Below, piece after piece: positions 44,650 through 57,420 of a stretch of 64,000 bases of DNA (its first letter is position 1; each line of letters starts with the position of its first letter). Location: the NCBI RefSeq assembly GCF_036850765.1, contig NC_089501.1:15910997-15974996 (forward strand), written 5' to 3'. The position numbers were made by a program, and so were the translations under genes. The DNA is from Saccopteryx bilineata (Eukaryota; Chordata; Mammalia; Chiroptera; Emballonuridae). The notes under the pieces are model-generated. The model did no database searches and was not told the DNA's origin. It saw nothing but the letters and a program-made list of their open reading frames with translations.

Positions 44650-45786
44650 AATTAAAAATTTTTTTTTTATGATCTGCTTTTATTTCACAATTTCTGTAAT
44701 GAATATATTGTTGTATACATTGTAAAACAATAAAATATTTTTTTAGAAAGTAAACTTCCAGGGTCCTATGTATACTTTCCAGGCCACTCTTCTGCCCTCC
44801 GTCCCTTCTTCCCAAGACCAATGGCAAAGGGATGCATCTCCTCTGCCAGCCTTACACCGGGAGCATCTCCTGAGCTATTCCTTTCAAAGGAACTCATGTA
44901 CAAACACTATTTATTTCTTTATTATTCTTTATACATCTCTAAAGTAGATAGTTAACTATAAGTTAGTTGGTCAGCCAAATATTGTGTGTGGGAATTTTTA
45001 AGAAATTGAAAAAAACATACTTCTCAGGAGTATACTGGGCATAAAATTTTTTTTACATAATTTGGTCTCTAATATTTAGTAATCACAATCCCAGAATATT
45101 GAGTATATTATATCTCATATAGGATTTACTGTCTTAGAGCTCAGCTAATTAGTTTGTTTTATAGTTTATTTAACCCTCGATCAATAAATTATGTGACTGT
45201 AGAGAAGCCATTCTAAAATACTGTCTGATTAACTGCTTGTAAAACCTCAGAGAGAGGGTCCGCGTGTGCCTTCAAATCTGTGTTTTACAATGGTCCAGAT
45301 TTTATTATTCTCACATGTTATATATTCAATAAGCTATTACTGAACAAAGCATAATGTCTAAACTAATACTCGACACTATAAAATAGTATTATACATTATG
45401 CTATAATGCTAGAATTTTATGCCCCTATAAAATTGTTTTAGGAAACGATTTTGGGTCCAAGCTTTAGGTGTTTCTTCCCTGAGTGCATCTCATTTTTAAA
45501 GCAGTTTAGTAGGCATTTATTTTTCTTAAAAATCAAACACCATGAAACATGATAGAATATTGATCACTCTCCTTTATTATTTTCAGAATCCATTATCTCT
45601 GTTGTAACAGAGAACTGCTAACATTGCATGGTTTGGTAGCACACCATGGTTCATGGGAAGATGTTAGCAGAGGCTCAGGCAATGCACAAGACAGTATCCA
45701 GGACACTACAGAAAATTCCTTGGGGCCCTCCCTCCCTGAACTTGAGATATAGCTCAGATAGAAAGTGACTTTAAGTGTAAAGATTT
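44650..45786. other. Unassigned DNA
   Basis: AT-rich, no repeat or exon recognised. Confidence 0.4.
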
Positions 45787-46022
45787 CTATACCATTCTGT
45801 TTCTTATTTTTACATTCGTCAGGTTTAAGTAAAACACTGCATTACCAGTACAATGGGTTTAATATTTGCAAAGACAATTTCCTCTTGGTAGACATCTTAG
45901 GAGGGGTTTGTTGAAAAGTATTCAAGATATAAAACACAAATTGCTGTACTGAGTCTGGGATAACAGTTGAAATGGTGCACGTGGACATGGTAATGCAGCC
46001 GGAAGCTGGTCTGCACTGTCCT
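45787..46022. mobile_element. Internal fragment of a Tigger/pogo-like transposon
   Basis: About 235 bp closely match the interior of the element at 47072-47622 (47280-47515) in the same orientation: both share tggtagacatcttaggagg and gcagccggaagctggtct. Neither terminal inverted repeat is present. Similarity stops abruptly at 46022. Confidence 0.75.
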
Positions 46023-46068
46023 TTCTAAGTACAAACAACTGTGATGAATATAAAAAAGTTTCTTGTTT

Positions 46069-46575
46069 ATAGTTAATTTTATGTGTCAACTTGACTGGAA
46101 TAATGGATGCCCAGAAGACTGGTAAAAGTTATCTTTGCATTTGTTTGTGGTTGTGAAAGAGGTTAGTATTTGAATCAGTAGATTGGGTGAAGTCGATGGC
46201 CCTCGCCAATGAGAGTGGGCATCATCGAATCCCTCAAGGGCCTGAACAGAACAAAAAGCGAGAAAGGCGCATTGCCTCTCTCTGCTGGAGCTGAGGCACC
46301 CACCCCCCTTGCCCTCAGACATCATCTGTCCTCCTGGTTGGCGGGCTTTCAGAATCAGACTGCACTTGCACGATCAGCCGCTATTTCTCAGGTTTTGGAC
46401 TCAGACTGAATTACACCATAGGCTTGCCTGGTTCTCCAGCTTGCAGACGGCAGATGGTGGGACTTCTTGGCCTCCATAACTGCATGAGTCAATTCCTATA
46501 ATAAATCTCCTCATATACATAGATCTATATATATCCTGTTGGTTCTGCTTCTCTGGGGAACCTGATTGGTACATT
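46069..46575 (+). mobile_element. Old mammalian interspersed repeat (family not named with certainty)
   Basis: Starts ttaattttatgtgtcaactt, continues tttgaatcagtagattgggt, gagtgggcatcatcgaatc and ggactcagactgaattacac, and ends ataataaatctcctcata ... ctctggggaacctgattgg. I recognise this as a common high-copy old repeat with a polyadenylation-like end, but I am not sure of its name. Confidence 0.6.
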
Positions 46576-47069
46576 TCTCAATCTTTTTTGTTCTTCCTCT
46601 GAGCCACAAATGACAGTTGAATTTTACATTCATGACACAGTTATATGGATGAACCAAAATTTTTGTAGATATTTGAAGCTATTTTGAAAACTGCTAAAAG
46701 GAAAAGACAAAAACAAAATAGCAAAACAAAGATCTCATACAGACTCTGTATTGATATAATAATTATACAAGTTTTGTTCCAAATACAATAGGTGCTCTTT
46801 AAAGAGCTTAAATGATTACATAGAACAAAGGGAACTGGTTATTTTATTGGAAAAATTTTAAAGAATGTCTTGATTTTTCTAGGTATCTACTCAATAAATA
46901 ATACAAATAAGGAAAGTCAAGCAAATATATAGTACATATGCTACTAAAGGAAAAACAAGAATGCATTTTATAATTTTACTGGATTTTCAAATTTAAGAAA
47001 GTTTGGACTTTTGTGGCTCAAAAATACTAGTAAGACATGAAAAGAGAACTCACAGAATTGCATATCATA
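46576..47069. other. Unassigned DNA
   Basis: AT-rich, nothing recognised. Confidence 0.45.
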
Positions 47070-47071
47070 TA

Positions 47072-47622
47072 CAGCTAGTGCTTGACTTACGACCACGATT
47101 GGTTCCGACAGACCAGTCGTAACACAATTTGGTTGTAAGTTGAGTAGGCTATATTTACAGTACTGTGAAATGATGTTATAAAAATCTTTAAGTCATATTT
47201 TATCATAATTTTCTTTCATTATTGTTATATATCATAATTTTCTTTGTTCATTTTATGCCATTTATATAACCTCTACACTATTCTGTTTCTTATTTTTACA
47301 TTTGTCAGGTTTCAGTAAAACACTGCATTACCAGTACAACTGGTTTAATATTTGCAGAGATAATTTCCTCTTGGTAGACATCTTAGGAGGGGTTTGATGA
47401 AAAGTATTCAAGACATAAAACACAAATTGCTGTACCGAGTCTGGGATAACAGTTGAAATGGTGCACACAGAGATGGTAGTGCAGCCGGAAGCTGGTCTGC
47501 ACTGTCCTACGCCCAGCTGGGCAACGCTTGCGCTGCCAGACACGGAGCAGTTGTGGCTAGCAATTGTGGTCATAAAGTTGAATGGTCGTAAGTTGCATAG
47601 GTCGTAAGTTGATCAATATTTG
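47072..47622. mobile_element. Tigger/pogo-like nonautonomous DNA transposon (551 bp)
   Basis: TA borders both sides (47070-47071, 47623-47624). The ends form imperfect inverted repeats of about 23 bp sharing acttacgacc, with further gtcgtaagtt copies inside. On the minus strand the interior reads MSTKRKLSLQILNQL, which looks like the first residues of a pogo/Tigger-type transposase. The rest of that gene is absent. Confidence 0.75.
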
Positions 47623-47639
47623 TATATCAAATCGTGCAT

Positions 47640-48480
47640 CTGATAAGGGACTTGCATGTGGAATATGTAGAGAGTCTTACAACTCAAATATAAAAAAAGC
47701 CCAATTTAAAAAAAATGGGAAAAGGATCTGAACAGACATCTTTCCAAAGAAAATATATAAATTGCCAATAAGTACATAAAAGTATTCTCAATGTTATTAG
47801 TCACCAGGAAAATGAAAATCAAAACTGACACAGTAGATGTCTGTACTAAAATAGAAAGATAAGTGTTAGGGAGAATGTGGAGAAATTGGAACTGCATGCA
47901 CCACTGGTGGGAATGTAAAATGGTGCAGCCACTCTGAAAAACAGTTCGGCAGCTCCTCAAAAGAATAAACGCAGAGTAACTGTAAGACCCAGCAATTCTA
48001 CTTCCAGGTATATACACAAAAGAAATAAAAACCTATGTCCACAAAGAAAACCTGTGCACAAATGTTCATAGTAGCATAATTAACAGTAACCAAATAAAAA
48101 AAAAATGAAACACAAGTCCCTTCAACTGATGAATGGACAAACAAAATATATCCATACAATAAAGTGACATTTAGTCATACAGGAGAATGAAATAGTGATA
48201 CAGGTTGACACCGTGGATAAACCTTGAAAACATTATATTAAGTGAAAGAAGTCAGTCACTGAAAACTGGCTTTGTATTATCCCAATCATATAAGATGTTC
48301 AGAATAGTCAAATTAATGACAGAAAGTAGATTAGTGGTTGCCTGGGGCTGGGAATTTTGAGTGGAAATGGGGAGCAAGTGCTAATGCATATGGGGTTTCT
48401 TTTTGAGGTGATGAAAATGTATTATAATTGAATTTGGAAATTTTAAGTGTATACTTCTGGTTCTGCAAAACAGGAAGACT
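47640..48480 (+). mobile_element. Old L1 (L1M-type) 3' fragment, plus strand
   Basis: Decayed sense ORF2 C-terminus and 3' UTR: aaaaggatctgaacagacat, cactggtgggaatgtaaaat, gacccagcaattctacttcc, gaatggacaaacaaaatata, gattagtggttgcctggggc. Many frame breaks. Confidence 0.8.
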
Positions 48481-48540
48481 TGGTTTCATCAAAAATTGAG
48501 GAGCCCCATTATTCTCCCCGGATTCTCCTTTTTTTTTTTT

Positions 48541-48903
48541 CTTTTTTCTTTTTTTAGCTATTGAGAGAGAGGGAGGGACAGACAGGAGAGGAGAAGATGA
48601 GAAGCATCAACTCATAGTTGTGACACCTTCGTTGTTCACTGATTGCTTTCTCACATGTGCCTTGACTGGGGGGCTCCAGCTGAGCCAGTGACCCCTTGCT
48701 TAAACCAGCAACCTTTGGGCTCAAGCGAACGACCATGGGGTCATGTCTAGGATCCAATGCTCAAGGTGGCGACTCTGTTCAAACTGGTGAGCCCATATTC
48801 AAGCCAGAGAAGCCTGTGTTCAAGCCAGGGACCTCAGGGTTCCAAACCTGGGTTCTCAGCACCCCAGGCTACTGCTCCATCCATGAAGCCATTGCCTGGT
48901 CAG
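48541..48903 (-). mobile_element. SINE-B copy, minus strand
   Basis: T-rich tail, attgagagagagggaggga, gagaagcatcaactcatag, then eight or so 'caagccag.gacc' units, ending ccattgcctggtcaggcc. attctcctt occurs on both sides. Confidence 0.85.
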
Positions 48904-51572
48904 GCCCATATTCTCCTTCTTACAACTAAAAATCTCTAGACATAATACAACAAACATAGGAAGAGTGAATGATGGAAATAAAAAGGTGAGCAACCTCGGG
49001 ACCTCAGCAATTCAGGAATGACAACTGTCGGTGCTCTGGATTTCTTCACTGCCTACCATGTATCTCAGAGCACTGCAGAAACCTCCGTGCAAGAACCAGA
49101 AGCACACAGAGACAAAAAAGGCTGCAAGGAAATATTCTTCTTTTAGACAAAAGACCAAAAAGTGTGGTCAGACAACAGAAGATCTTTTTGGTTTATGCTG
49201 GTCCAACACCAATGGAAAAGTCATCTCTCTGCCTTCCACAGTTTCAGCTGGGACCAGCTGGGAGCTGATTTTCCACCATTCTTTACCATCTGTCCCAAGG
49301 AAGTAGGCAGTACTCTCTTGAGTTCCTCTCTGTGTGGTGTTGGTGGGACTCAACTGGGAGCTGTTTTTTTTTTTTAATCTCTGCCCAGCAGGAAGCAGTT
49401 GTCCAATTCCCTTGCTGGTGGTATATGATCCACAAGATGTGCGGGTCAGGTGATCATCGGTTCCCCTCCAGGCAGAAGTAATCCATTTTCTTGATTTTCC
49501 TGCTAGGGTAGTTTCAGTGAGGCTGCAGGAAGTGGATCTTCTATTTCTTGCCTGGTGAAAGTGGATGACACTCTGATTCCCCCTTATCGGGATAGTGTTG
49601 GCAGGGTTTAGTGGGGTAGGCTGAGCCTCCACCTCCATTTGTGAGCAATGGGACTTAATGAGGCAGTGCACAGTGCCATGTCATGTCAGCAGGACCCAAT
49701 GGGGAGAAAAATGGATGTAGATTTATTATGGCTACTTTATCCATCCATTTTTCATTACTAAAAGTTCATCCATGGGTAAGATGGAAAAGAAACCATTAAT
49801 AGGAAAAATCTCAGAACTCACAAACATTTAATTCCTATGTATATTAATACGCAGCATAACTTGATGCTTAGCAAATAATAGTACTTATAGAATATTTCAC
49901 AGTTATCACTATGCATCCTTTGATCACTGTGGTCAAGCAGCACTGGACTTGAAGTTGTCAGTATGATGGTTAAAATGGGGTTTTCATTTTGTTCCCCTTC
50001 TTGCTTGGCTTTGTAATCCCGTGCTTACTGGAGTTAGGCTATTTTTGCCTTCAAGCTTAAATGAGCTAGCTGTGTTCACACAGAAGCAGAACAATGAGGG
50101 AGAATGAGAAGGTAAATGAAGAGGCCATGGAGGAAGAAGGAGTTTATACTTGAACAATTATAAATTGTTCATGGGGAATGGTTGCATATTAGTGTTCTTG
50201 ACTTTTGGCAACCCATTTACTGAGAAAATAGCTCCCATTACTTTACAAGGAGAATGTTCAACAAGAGCTCAGGGCTCCACTTCATTTTCCTTTCGAATTA
50301 ATCTCCTCAAAGTCTTTCTTCAAGAATCCATTAGTAGGTCAGAGGGCTTAGCATCAGTTTCATTCTCTACTATTCTTTTTCTTCTTGTGACTCGATCACC
50401 TCCCCCTACCTAGGCTTTGTTTTTCTTAATCCTTTTAGAAGTTATAAAATATATAAAGGATACGTTATTTTTTCCTTTATTAGAATCCAGAGTATTAGTC
50501 CTTATGTGCATATAGTGCTTAGTAATGACATGATTATCATTTAATGGAAATGATGTTTATCATGTAAAAAGAACAGTGCTAATAACTAACATGGACCTTC
50601 AGAGTAATTCAGAACATTTTCTAGTATAAATGTAAATGTAGATATTTGAAGTGGAAGAAATGCAAATTTTCAAGCTACCACCCCTTCATTAGGGTTGCTA
50701 TAATTTTTATTAGGCTTTGAAAAGTTAATGGATGTTAAACTCTATATTGTGACTTATGAAGTTCAGTACTTGAAGGCAGTGTTTTCATCCACTTGTAAAA
50801 GAGTATCAAAATATTCCAAAGGAGAAATGCTGTACACCATTGTTTGTAAAAGTTATAAAGCAAATCCTTTGTTGATCTTTGTAGTAAGTGTTCTAACATT
50901 TCCCACTTCAATAAATATAAATAGGACTTTGAAAAATTTGTTGGTAGAAAAGAGAGCTAGATATTATTGTGTGTACTAGCTACATGGACTTGGCTGAGAG
51001 CTTGAAGTCATGAGTTTTAAGAGGAAGTGAAAGATAAGAATCTTATTAGAAACTAAAATGATAGACCCAATACGTGGTATTAGTATTTATGTATTCAAAT
51101 AAAAGGAGCACCGCCAAGGAATCGAGCTAGATGCTCCAGCTACTTCTCTGTCCCATATCCTCTAACTGCGGCACTAAGAAGTAAGCTTGCTAGATTTGAA
51201 CTGAAAGAGAAAGAGCGTCCTCTGAAAATTTTATTCTTATCTGAATATATAGTATATATTTTATTTCCTATAATTGCTCTATCTATAGTGAATTAGTATT
51301 ACTCTTTTATATTGATATACATAGCCCATGGTTTATAAGCATTATGGATAACCAAGATTTAAGAGCAGTGTACCTGCAACAACATTAATTTACAGTTTAA
51401 CTAATTTACCTAAGTGACTGCCTTCATTCCTCACTAGTTCTCATGGGTTTCTTCCAAAGAAGTAAATTCCAGTGAAGAGGATTATCCTTCCAGAGATTTT
51501 CTTTCATCAATGATATATGGGTAATTGCACACTATTGCTAGGGGCTCAAAGACACAAAGTGTTTGGTTTTCT
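48904..51572. other. Unassigned DNA; 49030-49720 possibly old LINE 5' region
   Basis: 49030-49720 is moderately GC-rich with a 167-codon minus-strand frame. Text such as ggcagggtttagtggggtag and cctccacctccatttgt resembles the 5' region of old L1/HAL1 elements, but this is weak. 49720-51572 shows nothing recognisable. Confidence 0.3.
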
Positions 51573-53485
51573 AGTTACTAAATTTATTTTATTTTTTTAA
51601 CTTACGATTTTAATTTGTGTTTACATAGATTCAAGTGTCCCACTGAATATATCTCCCCCTACCCTCTTATTCCCCCTCAGCCCCCCATACCCCTTCCCCC
51701 CAATGCCTTCCCCCCTTCCCTTCAGGATTTGCTGTCCTGTTATCTATAATGCTGTGTTATGTATATATAATTTCATTAATCTCTTTCCCTTCTCTGATCC
51801 CATCTTCTCTTCTACTTTCCCTCTGACCGCTTTCCCTCTGGTCCCTTTGATCCTGCCTCTTCCTCTGTTCTGTTGCTCAGTTCACATTGTTCATTGGGTT
51901 CTTCAAATGAGTGAGGTCATATGGTATTTTTCTTTCTCTGCCTGGCTTATTTCACCTAGCATGATAGTTTCCAGGTCCATCCATGTTGCAAAAGGTAAGA
52001 TTTCCTTCTTTTTCATGGCCCTGTAGTATTCCATTGTGTATATGTACCACAGCTTTTTAATCCACTAGTCCACTGATGGAGACTTGGGCTGTTTCCAGAT
52101 CTTGGCTATTGTAAACAATGCTGCAATAAACATGGGGGTGCATTTCTTCTTTTAAATCAGTGATTTGGTATTCCTAGGATATATTCCTAAAAGTGGGATA
52201 GCTGGGTCAAAGGGCAGTTCCATTTTTAATATTTTGAGGAATCTCCATACTGTTTTCCATTGTGGCTGCACCAGTCTGCATCCCACCAGCAGTGCAGGAG
52301 GGTTCCCTTTTCTCCTCATTCTCTCCAGCACTTATTCTGTGTCATTTTGTTAATAAGCACCATTCTGACAGGTGTGAGGTGGTATCTCATTGTGGTTTTA
52401 ATTTGCATTTCTCTAATGATTAGTGATGTTGAACATTTTTTCATATGCCTATTGGCCATCTGTATGTCCTCTTTGGAGAAGTGTCTATTCATTTCTTTTG
52501 CCCATTTTTTGATTGGATTGTTTATCTTCCTGGTGTTGAGTTTTGCAAGTTTTTAAATAAATTTTGGTTATTAACCCCTTATCAGACATATTGGCGAATA
52601 TATTCTCCCATTGTGTGGGTTGTCTTTTTATTTTGTTAATGGTATCTTTTGCTGTGCAAAAGCTTTTCAGTTTGATATAGTCCCAGTTGTTCATCTTTTC
52701 CTTTATTTCACTTGCCCATGGAGATAAATCAGCAAAAATATTGCTACGAGAGATATCGGAGAGTTTACTGCCTATGTTTTGTTCCAAGATGTTTATGGTT
52801 TCACGACTTATATTTAAGTCTTTTATCCATTTTGAGTTTACTTTTGTGAATGGTTTAAGTTGGTGATCCAGTTTTATTTTTTTGCAAGTATCTGTCCAAT
52901 TTTCCCAACATCATTTGTTAAAAAGACTGTCTTTACTCCATTGTATGCTCTTACTTCCTTTGTCAAATATCAATTGTCCATATAGGTGTGGGTTTATTTC
53001 TCGGTTCTCTGTTCTGTTCCATGGATCTGTATGCCTATTCTTATGCCAGTACCAAGCTGTTTTGAGTATAACTTTATATCAGGAAGTGTGATTCCCCCCA
53101 CTACATTTTTCTTTTTCAGGATTGCTGAAGCTAATTGTGTTCTTTTATGGTTCCATATAAATTTTTGGAATATTTGTTCTATATCTTTGAAGTATATCAT
53201 TGGTATTTTAATAGGAACTGCATTGAATTTAGAGATTGCTTTGGGTAATATAGACATTTTAATGATGTTTATTCTTCCTATCCATGAACATGGTATATGC
53301 TTCCACTTGTTTGTATCTTTCTTGATTTCCTTTAACAATGTTTTATAATTTTCCAAGTACAAGTCTTTAACCTCTTTGGTTAAATTTACTCCTAGGTACT
53401 TTCTTTTTTTGTTGCAAGAGTGAAGGGGATTGTTTCCTTAATTTCTCTTTCAGACAGTTTCTTGTTGGTGTATAAAAATGCCACT

Positions 53486-53830
53486 GAGCCTGACCAGGCG
53501 GTGGCACAATGGATAGAGCATCGGACTGGGATGCGGAAGGACCCAGGTTGCCAGCTTGAGCACGGGCTCATCTGGCTTGAGCAAAAAGCTCACCAGCTTG
53601 AACCCAAGGTCGCTGGCTCCAGCGGGGAGTTACTCCGTCTGCTGAAGGCCCCGGTCAGGGCACATATGAGAAAGCAATCAATGAACAACTGAGGTGTCGC
53701 AATGATAGACTGATGCTTCTCATCTCTCTCTGTTCCTGTCTGTCTGTCCCTATCTATCCCTCTCTCTGACTCTCTCTCTGTCCCTGAAAAAACCAAAACC
53801 AAAACAAAACAAAACAAACAAACAAAAAAG
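53486..53830 (+). mobile_element. SINE-B copy, plus strand, inside the L1; cleanest head
   Basis: Head gcctgaccaggcggtggcac with aatggatagagcatcggact, then 'cagcttgagcacgggctca' units, ccccggtcagggcacatatg, agaaagcaatcaatgaacaa, the tctgtctgtccctatcta tract and an aaac-rich tail. Repeats aaaatgccactga (53473-53485) and aaaaagacactga after it differ at one or two positions. They correspond to the continuous L1 text tgccactgatttttgaat seen at 15565. Confidence 0.9.
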
Positions 53831-53928
53831 ACACTGATTTCTGAATATTGATATTATATCCTGCTACCTTGATGAATTCATTTATCAGGTCCAGTAGTTT
53901 TTTGACTGAGATTTTAGGGTTTTCTATG

Positions 53929-54119
53929 CAGGGGTCCCCAAACTTTTTATACAGGGGGCCAGTTCACTGTCCCTCAGACAGTTGGAGGGCCGCCACATAC
54001 AGTGCTCCTCTCACTGACCACCAATGAAAGAGGTGCCCCTTCAGGAAGTGTGGCGGGGGCCGGATAAATGGCCTCAGGGGGCCGCATGTGGCCCACGGGC
54101 CATAGTTTGGGGACGCCTG
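53929..54119. mobile_element. Short nonautonomous hAT-type element (191 bp)
   Basis: caggggtccccaaact at the left and caggcgtccccaaact (reverse complement) at the right form 16-bp terminal inverted repeats with one mismatch. The interior is GC-rich. It interrupts the antisense L1 text tttctatg | agtatcatatcatc. The expected 8-bp duplication is absent and two or three L1 bases appear lost. Confidence 0.8.
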
Positions 54120-55632
54120 AAGTATCATATCATCAGCAAATAATGATAGTTTTACTTCTTCTTTTCTAATTTGGATGTCTTTTATCCCCTCTTTTTGTCT
54201 GATTGCTGTGGCTAAGACTTCCAGAACTATGTTGAATAAGAGTGGTATAGAGGGGCACCCCTGCCTTGTCCCTGATCTTAAGGGAATTTTTTTTCATTTT
54301 TGCATATTGATTATGATGTTGGCTGTCGGTTTGTCATAGATGGCTTTTATCATGTTGAGGTATGTTCCCTGTATCCCCACTTGATGAGAGTTTTGATCAT
54401 AAATGGGTGCTGGATATTATCAAATGCTTTTTTCTGCATCTATTGATATTATCATGTGATTTTTATCCTTTCTTTTGTTTATATGTTGAATCACATTGAT
54501 TGATTTGTTGATATTCTACCAGCCTTATCTCCCTAGGATAAATCCCGCCTGATTATGATGTATGATTTTTTTCATGTATTGCTGGATCTGGTTTGCTAAT
54601 ATTTTGTTGAGAATTTTAGCATCTAAGTTCATCGGGGATATTGGTCTATAGTTTTCTTTCTTTGTAGTGTGTTTGCCTGGTTTTGGAATCAGTATTGTAC
54701 TTGCCTCATAAAAGGAGTTTGGAAGTCTTCCCTCCTCTTAAAATTTTGAAATAGCTTGAGAAGGATAGGAGTTATTTCTTCTTTGAATATTTGGTAAAAT
54801 TCACCTGTGAAGCCATCTGGCCCAGGACTTTTGTTTGTTAGGAGTTTTTGACAACTGTTTCAATCTCATTTGATGAAATCAGTTTGTTTAGGTTTTCTGA
54901 TTCTTCTATATTGATTTTTGAAAGATTATATGTTTTGAGGAATTTGTCCATTTAGCCTCAGTTATCTAATTTTATGACATAGTTCTTCATAGTATTTTCT
55001 TACAATCCTTTGTATTTCTGCTGTGTCAGTTGTTACTTCTCGCCTCTCATTTCTAATTTTATTTATTTGAATCCTCTCTCTTTTTTTCTTGGTGAGTCTG
55101 GTTAAAGGTTCATCCATTTTGTTACCCTTTCAAAGAACCAGCTCTTGGTTTCATTGATCCTCTGTATTTTTTTTTTTTTAGCCTCTATGTCATTTATTTC
55201 CACTCTGATTTTTATTATTTCCTTCCTTCTACTTACTCTGGGTTTTACTAGCTGTTCTTTTTCTAGTTTTTTTTTTTAGATATAGGGTTAAATTGTTTAT
55301 TTGAGCTTTTTCTAGCTTCTTAAGGTATGCCTGTAATGCTATGAACTTCCCTCTCAGGACTGCTTTTGCTGTGTCCCATAAATTTTGAGTTGTTGTATGT
55401 TTGTTTTCATTTGTTTCAAGGAAATTTTTGATTTCTTCCTTGATCTTATTGTTAACCCATTCGTTATTTAATAGCATGCTATTTAGTTTCAAAGTGTTTG
55501 AGTGTTTTTCAGTTTTTCTATTTTAGTTGATTTCTAGTTTCATGCCATTGTGATCAGAGAAGATGCTTGATATGATTTCAATCTTCTTAAATTCACTGAG
55601 ACTCGTTTTGTGTCCTAGCAGTTACTAAATTT

Positions 55633-56350
55633 GAAGCATTTTTTTTCTCAGAAACATAAGGTAGAACTTCTAGTTTTATGTAACAGTTAAAAATTGAAAT
55701 TGTGATGAGGTGAACAATTTACCAGAAAGTCCTCACAAAAATGTCTCATGAGAAAGGCAGCCACTTTAAGGGAAGTGGGTAGTGAGGGTGTACCAGGAGA
55801 GGTCATAAAGGGTGCTTCTCACCACTGCTCAGCTGCCGGTGGGCTGAAATTAGTGGAAGCTTAAGTTGTCTTGGTCTCTTCTTATTCTGGAAATGATGTT
55901 TAGTGAAATTCAGGAAATGAGGAAGTGGAAGTGAGTGGTGAAACAGAAGAGCAGAGCACCTGGTGAATTATGGTAATGACATTAAGAGGTTTTCTGGATT
56001 GGTGGGTAAGACAATAAAGAATAGTTGTACATCAAAGAGAAATGTAAGAGGAAAAACTATTTTTATCATATTTCTGTGTGTTATAAATTAAATCAATAAA
56101 ATCATATTTGATATGCAAGTGAAGATGGCAATTCCTTTTAAATTATTCTTAGTTGCTGGGCTGTGCTGCTTTGAATGTGACTTTGAGTTAAGCCTGAGTC
56201 ACATGATATCCTGGATTTATGTTGTTTACAAAAATCTATGGTTTCTAAGTGTAAAAAGATACATTAAAAACTGATTTATCTTTTGGAATAAGAGACAAAA
56301 ACCGGGAATAGAAAGAACAATAGATGTTTGGAATACTTTGCTCTTCTACC
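55633..56350. other. Unassigned DNA
   Basis: No repeat or exon recognised. Confidence 0.45.
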
Positions 56351-56355
56351 AATTA

Positions 56356-56830
56356 CAGTGGCCCCCATCCATTACCCAAGGAGGATACATTTCTGGACCG
56401 CCAGTGGATACCTGAAACTGTGGATAGTCTTGAATCTTATATATACAATGTTTTGTCCTATACATGCATATATACCTATAATAAGGTTTATAAATTAGGT
56501 ATAGTAAGAGATGAACAACAACAATAAAATAGAGCAGTTATAACAATATACTGTAATAAGGTTTATGTGAATGTGGTCCCTCAACATATCTTATTGTACT
56601 GTACTTACTTTTTCACTTAGAATAAGCACTTTATGGCTTCTATCTGGAATATCTGAGTTGCCAGCATCACTACTCTTGTACTCTGTGGCTACTATTAAGT
56701 AAAATAAGGGTTACTTGAACACAAGGACTGTAATACCATGAGAGTCAATCTGAGAACCAAGATGGTGGCTACTATATGACTAATGGGTGGGCAGTGTGGA
56801 ACTATTGGTGGAACTGTTGGTCAAAGGAAA
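56356..56830 (+). mobile_element. Tigger-type nonautonomous DNA transposon, decayed
   Basis: agtggcccccatccattacc, tggatacctgaaactgtgg, tcctatacatgcatatatac, ttataaattaggtatagtaa and cttattgtactgtacttac follow a well-known mammalian Tigger-like MITE. The right end is eroded, so its boundary is approximate. Confidence 0.6.
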
Positions 56831-57214
56831 GAGTTACATCCTACATGGGACTGTGAGATTTTATCAGCTACTCAGAAAGGCACGATTGAAAGCTCATGAA
56901 TTGTTTATTTTTGGAATTTTCCATTTAATACTTTTGATCACACCATTGACTACAGGCAACTGAAAGCACAGAAAATAAAACCATGGGTTAACTTGGGGAA
57001 GTTTTAACTGTTCTAGACAACCTTCTCTTGTAGAATAAGAGCTAGATATGGTAATTGAAAGGATAGCTTTTACCTCTAAAAAGCTGTGTTTTATGAAATA
57101 AAATGTCAGCATGAGCAAATGCAATTATTTTATTACTTGTGACTATTTGCATGTTTATAAAACAATACTAATGATAAGACTACCTCTTGATAAATCTTTT
57201 TTCCTATGTTAAGA

Positions 57215-57420
57215 ATTAGCTATGTATTATCTAACATGTCTCATTTAATTTTGACACCAGTCCTTCAAAGTGGACATTTTTATCCCCATTTTATAGCTGA
57301 CAAAGACTCAGGAAGTTTAAACTAGCTAGGACTTCATACTTTCAGCTAATTTATATTACAAATGAGATTTGAACCCAGGTCTCTGAGATCAGGCTTGTGT
57401 CCCACAGCAAATAAACCTGT
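57215..57420 (-). mobile_element. MIR, minus strand
   Basis: tttttatccccattttatag, gacaaagactcaggaag, aaatgagatttgaaccca and the closing ggcttgtgtcccacag give a nearly complete antisense MIR. Confidence 0.8.

Larger units (their letters stand above)
51586..55619 (-). mobile_element. Decayed 5'-truncated LINE-1, 4.0 kb, antisense
   Basis: The exact 13-bp duplication agttactaaattt flanks it at 51573-51585 and 55620-55632. It holds an antisense 3' UTR (C-rich at 51650-51720), then ORF2 in several broken frames, with recognisable pieces such as [18 protein letters not shown] (53362-52994 frame). It ends within the endonuclease domain. It hosts a SINE-B (53486) and a hAT element (53929). It is a different, older subfamily than the L1 at 19933, with many more frame breaks. 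Confidence 0.9.

Noticed and set aside
49168..49671. 167-codon minus-strand frame
   Set aside because: No recognisable domain, no splice or promoter context, and surroundings look like an old LINE 5' region.
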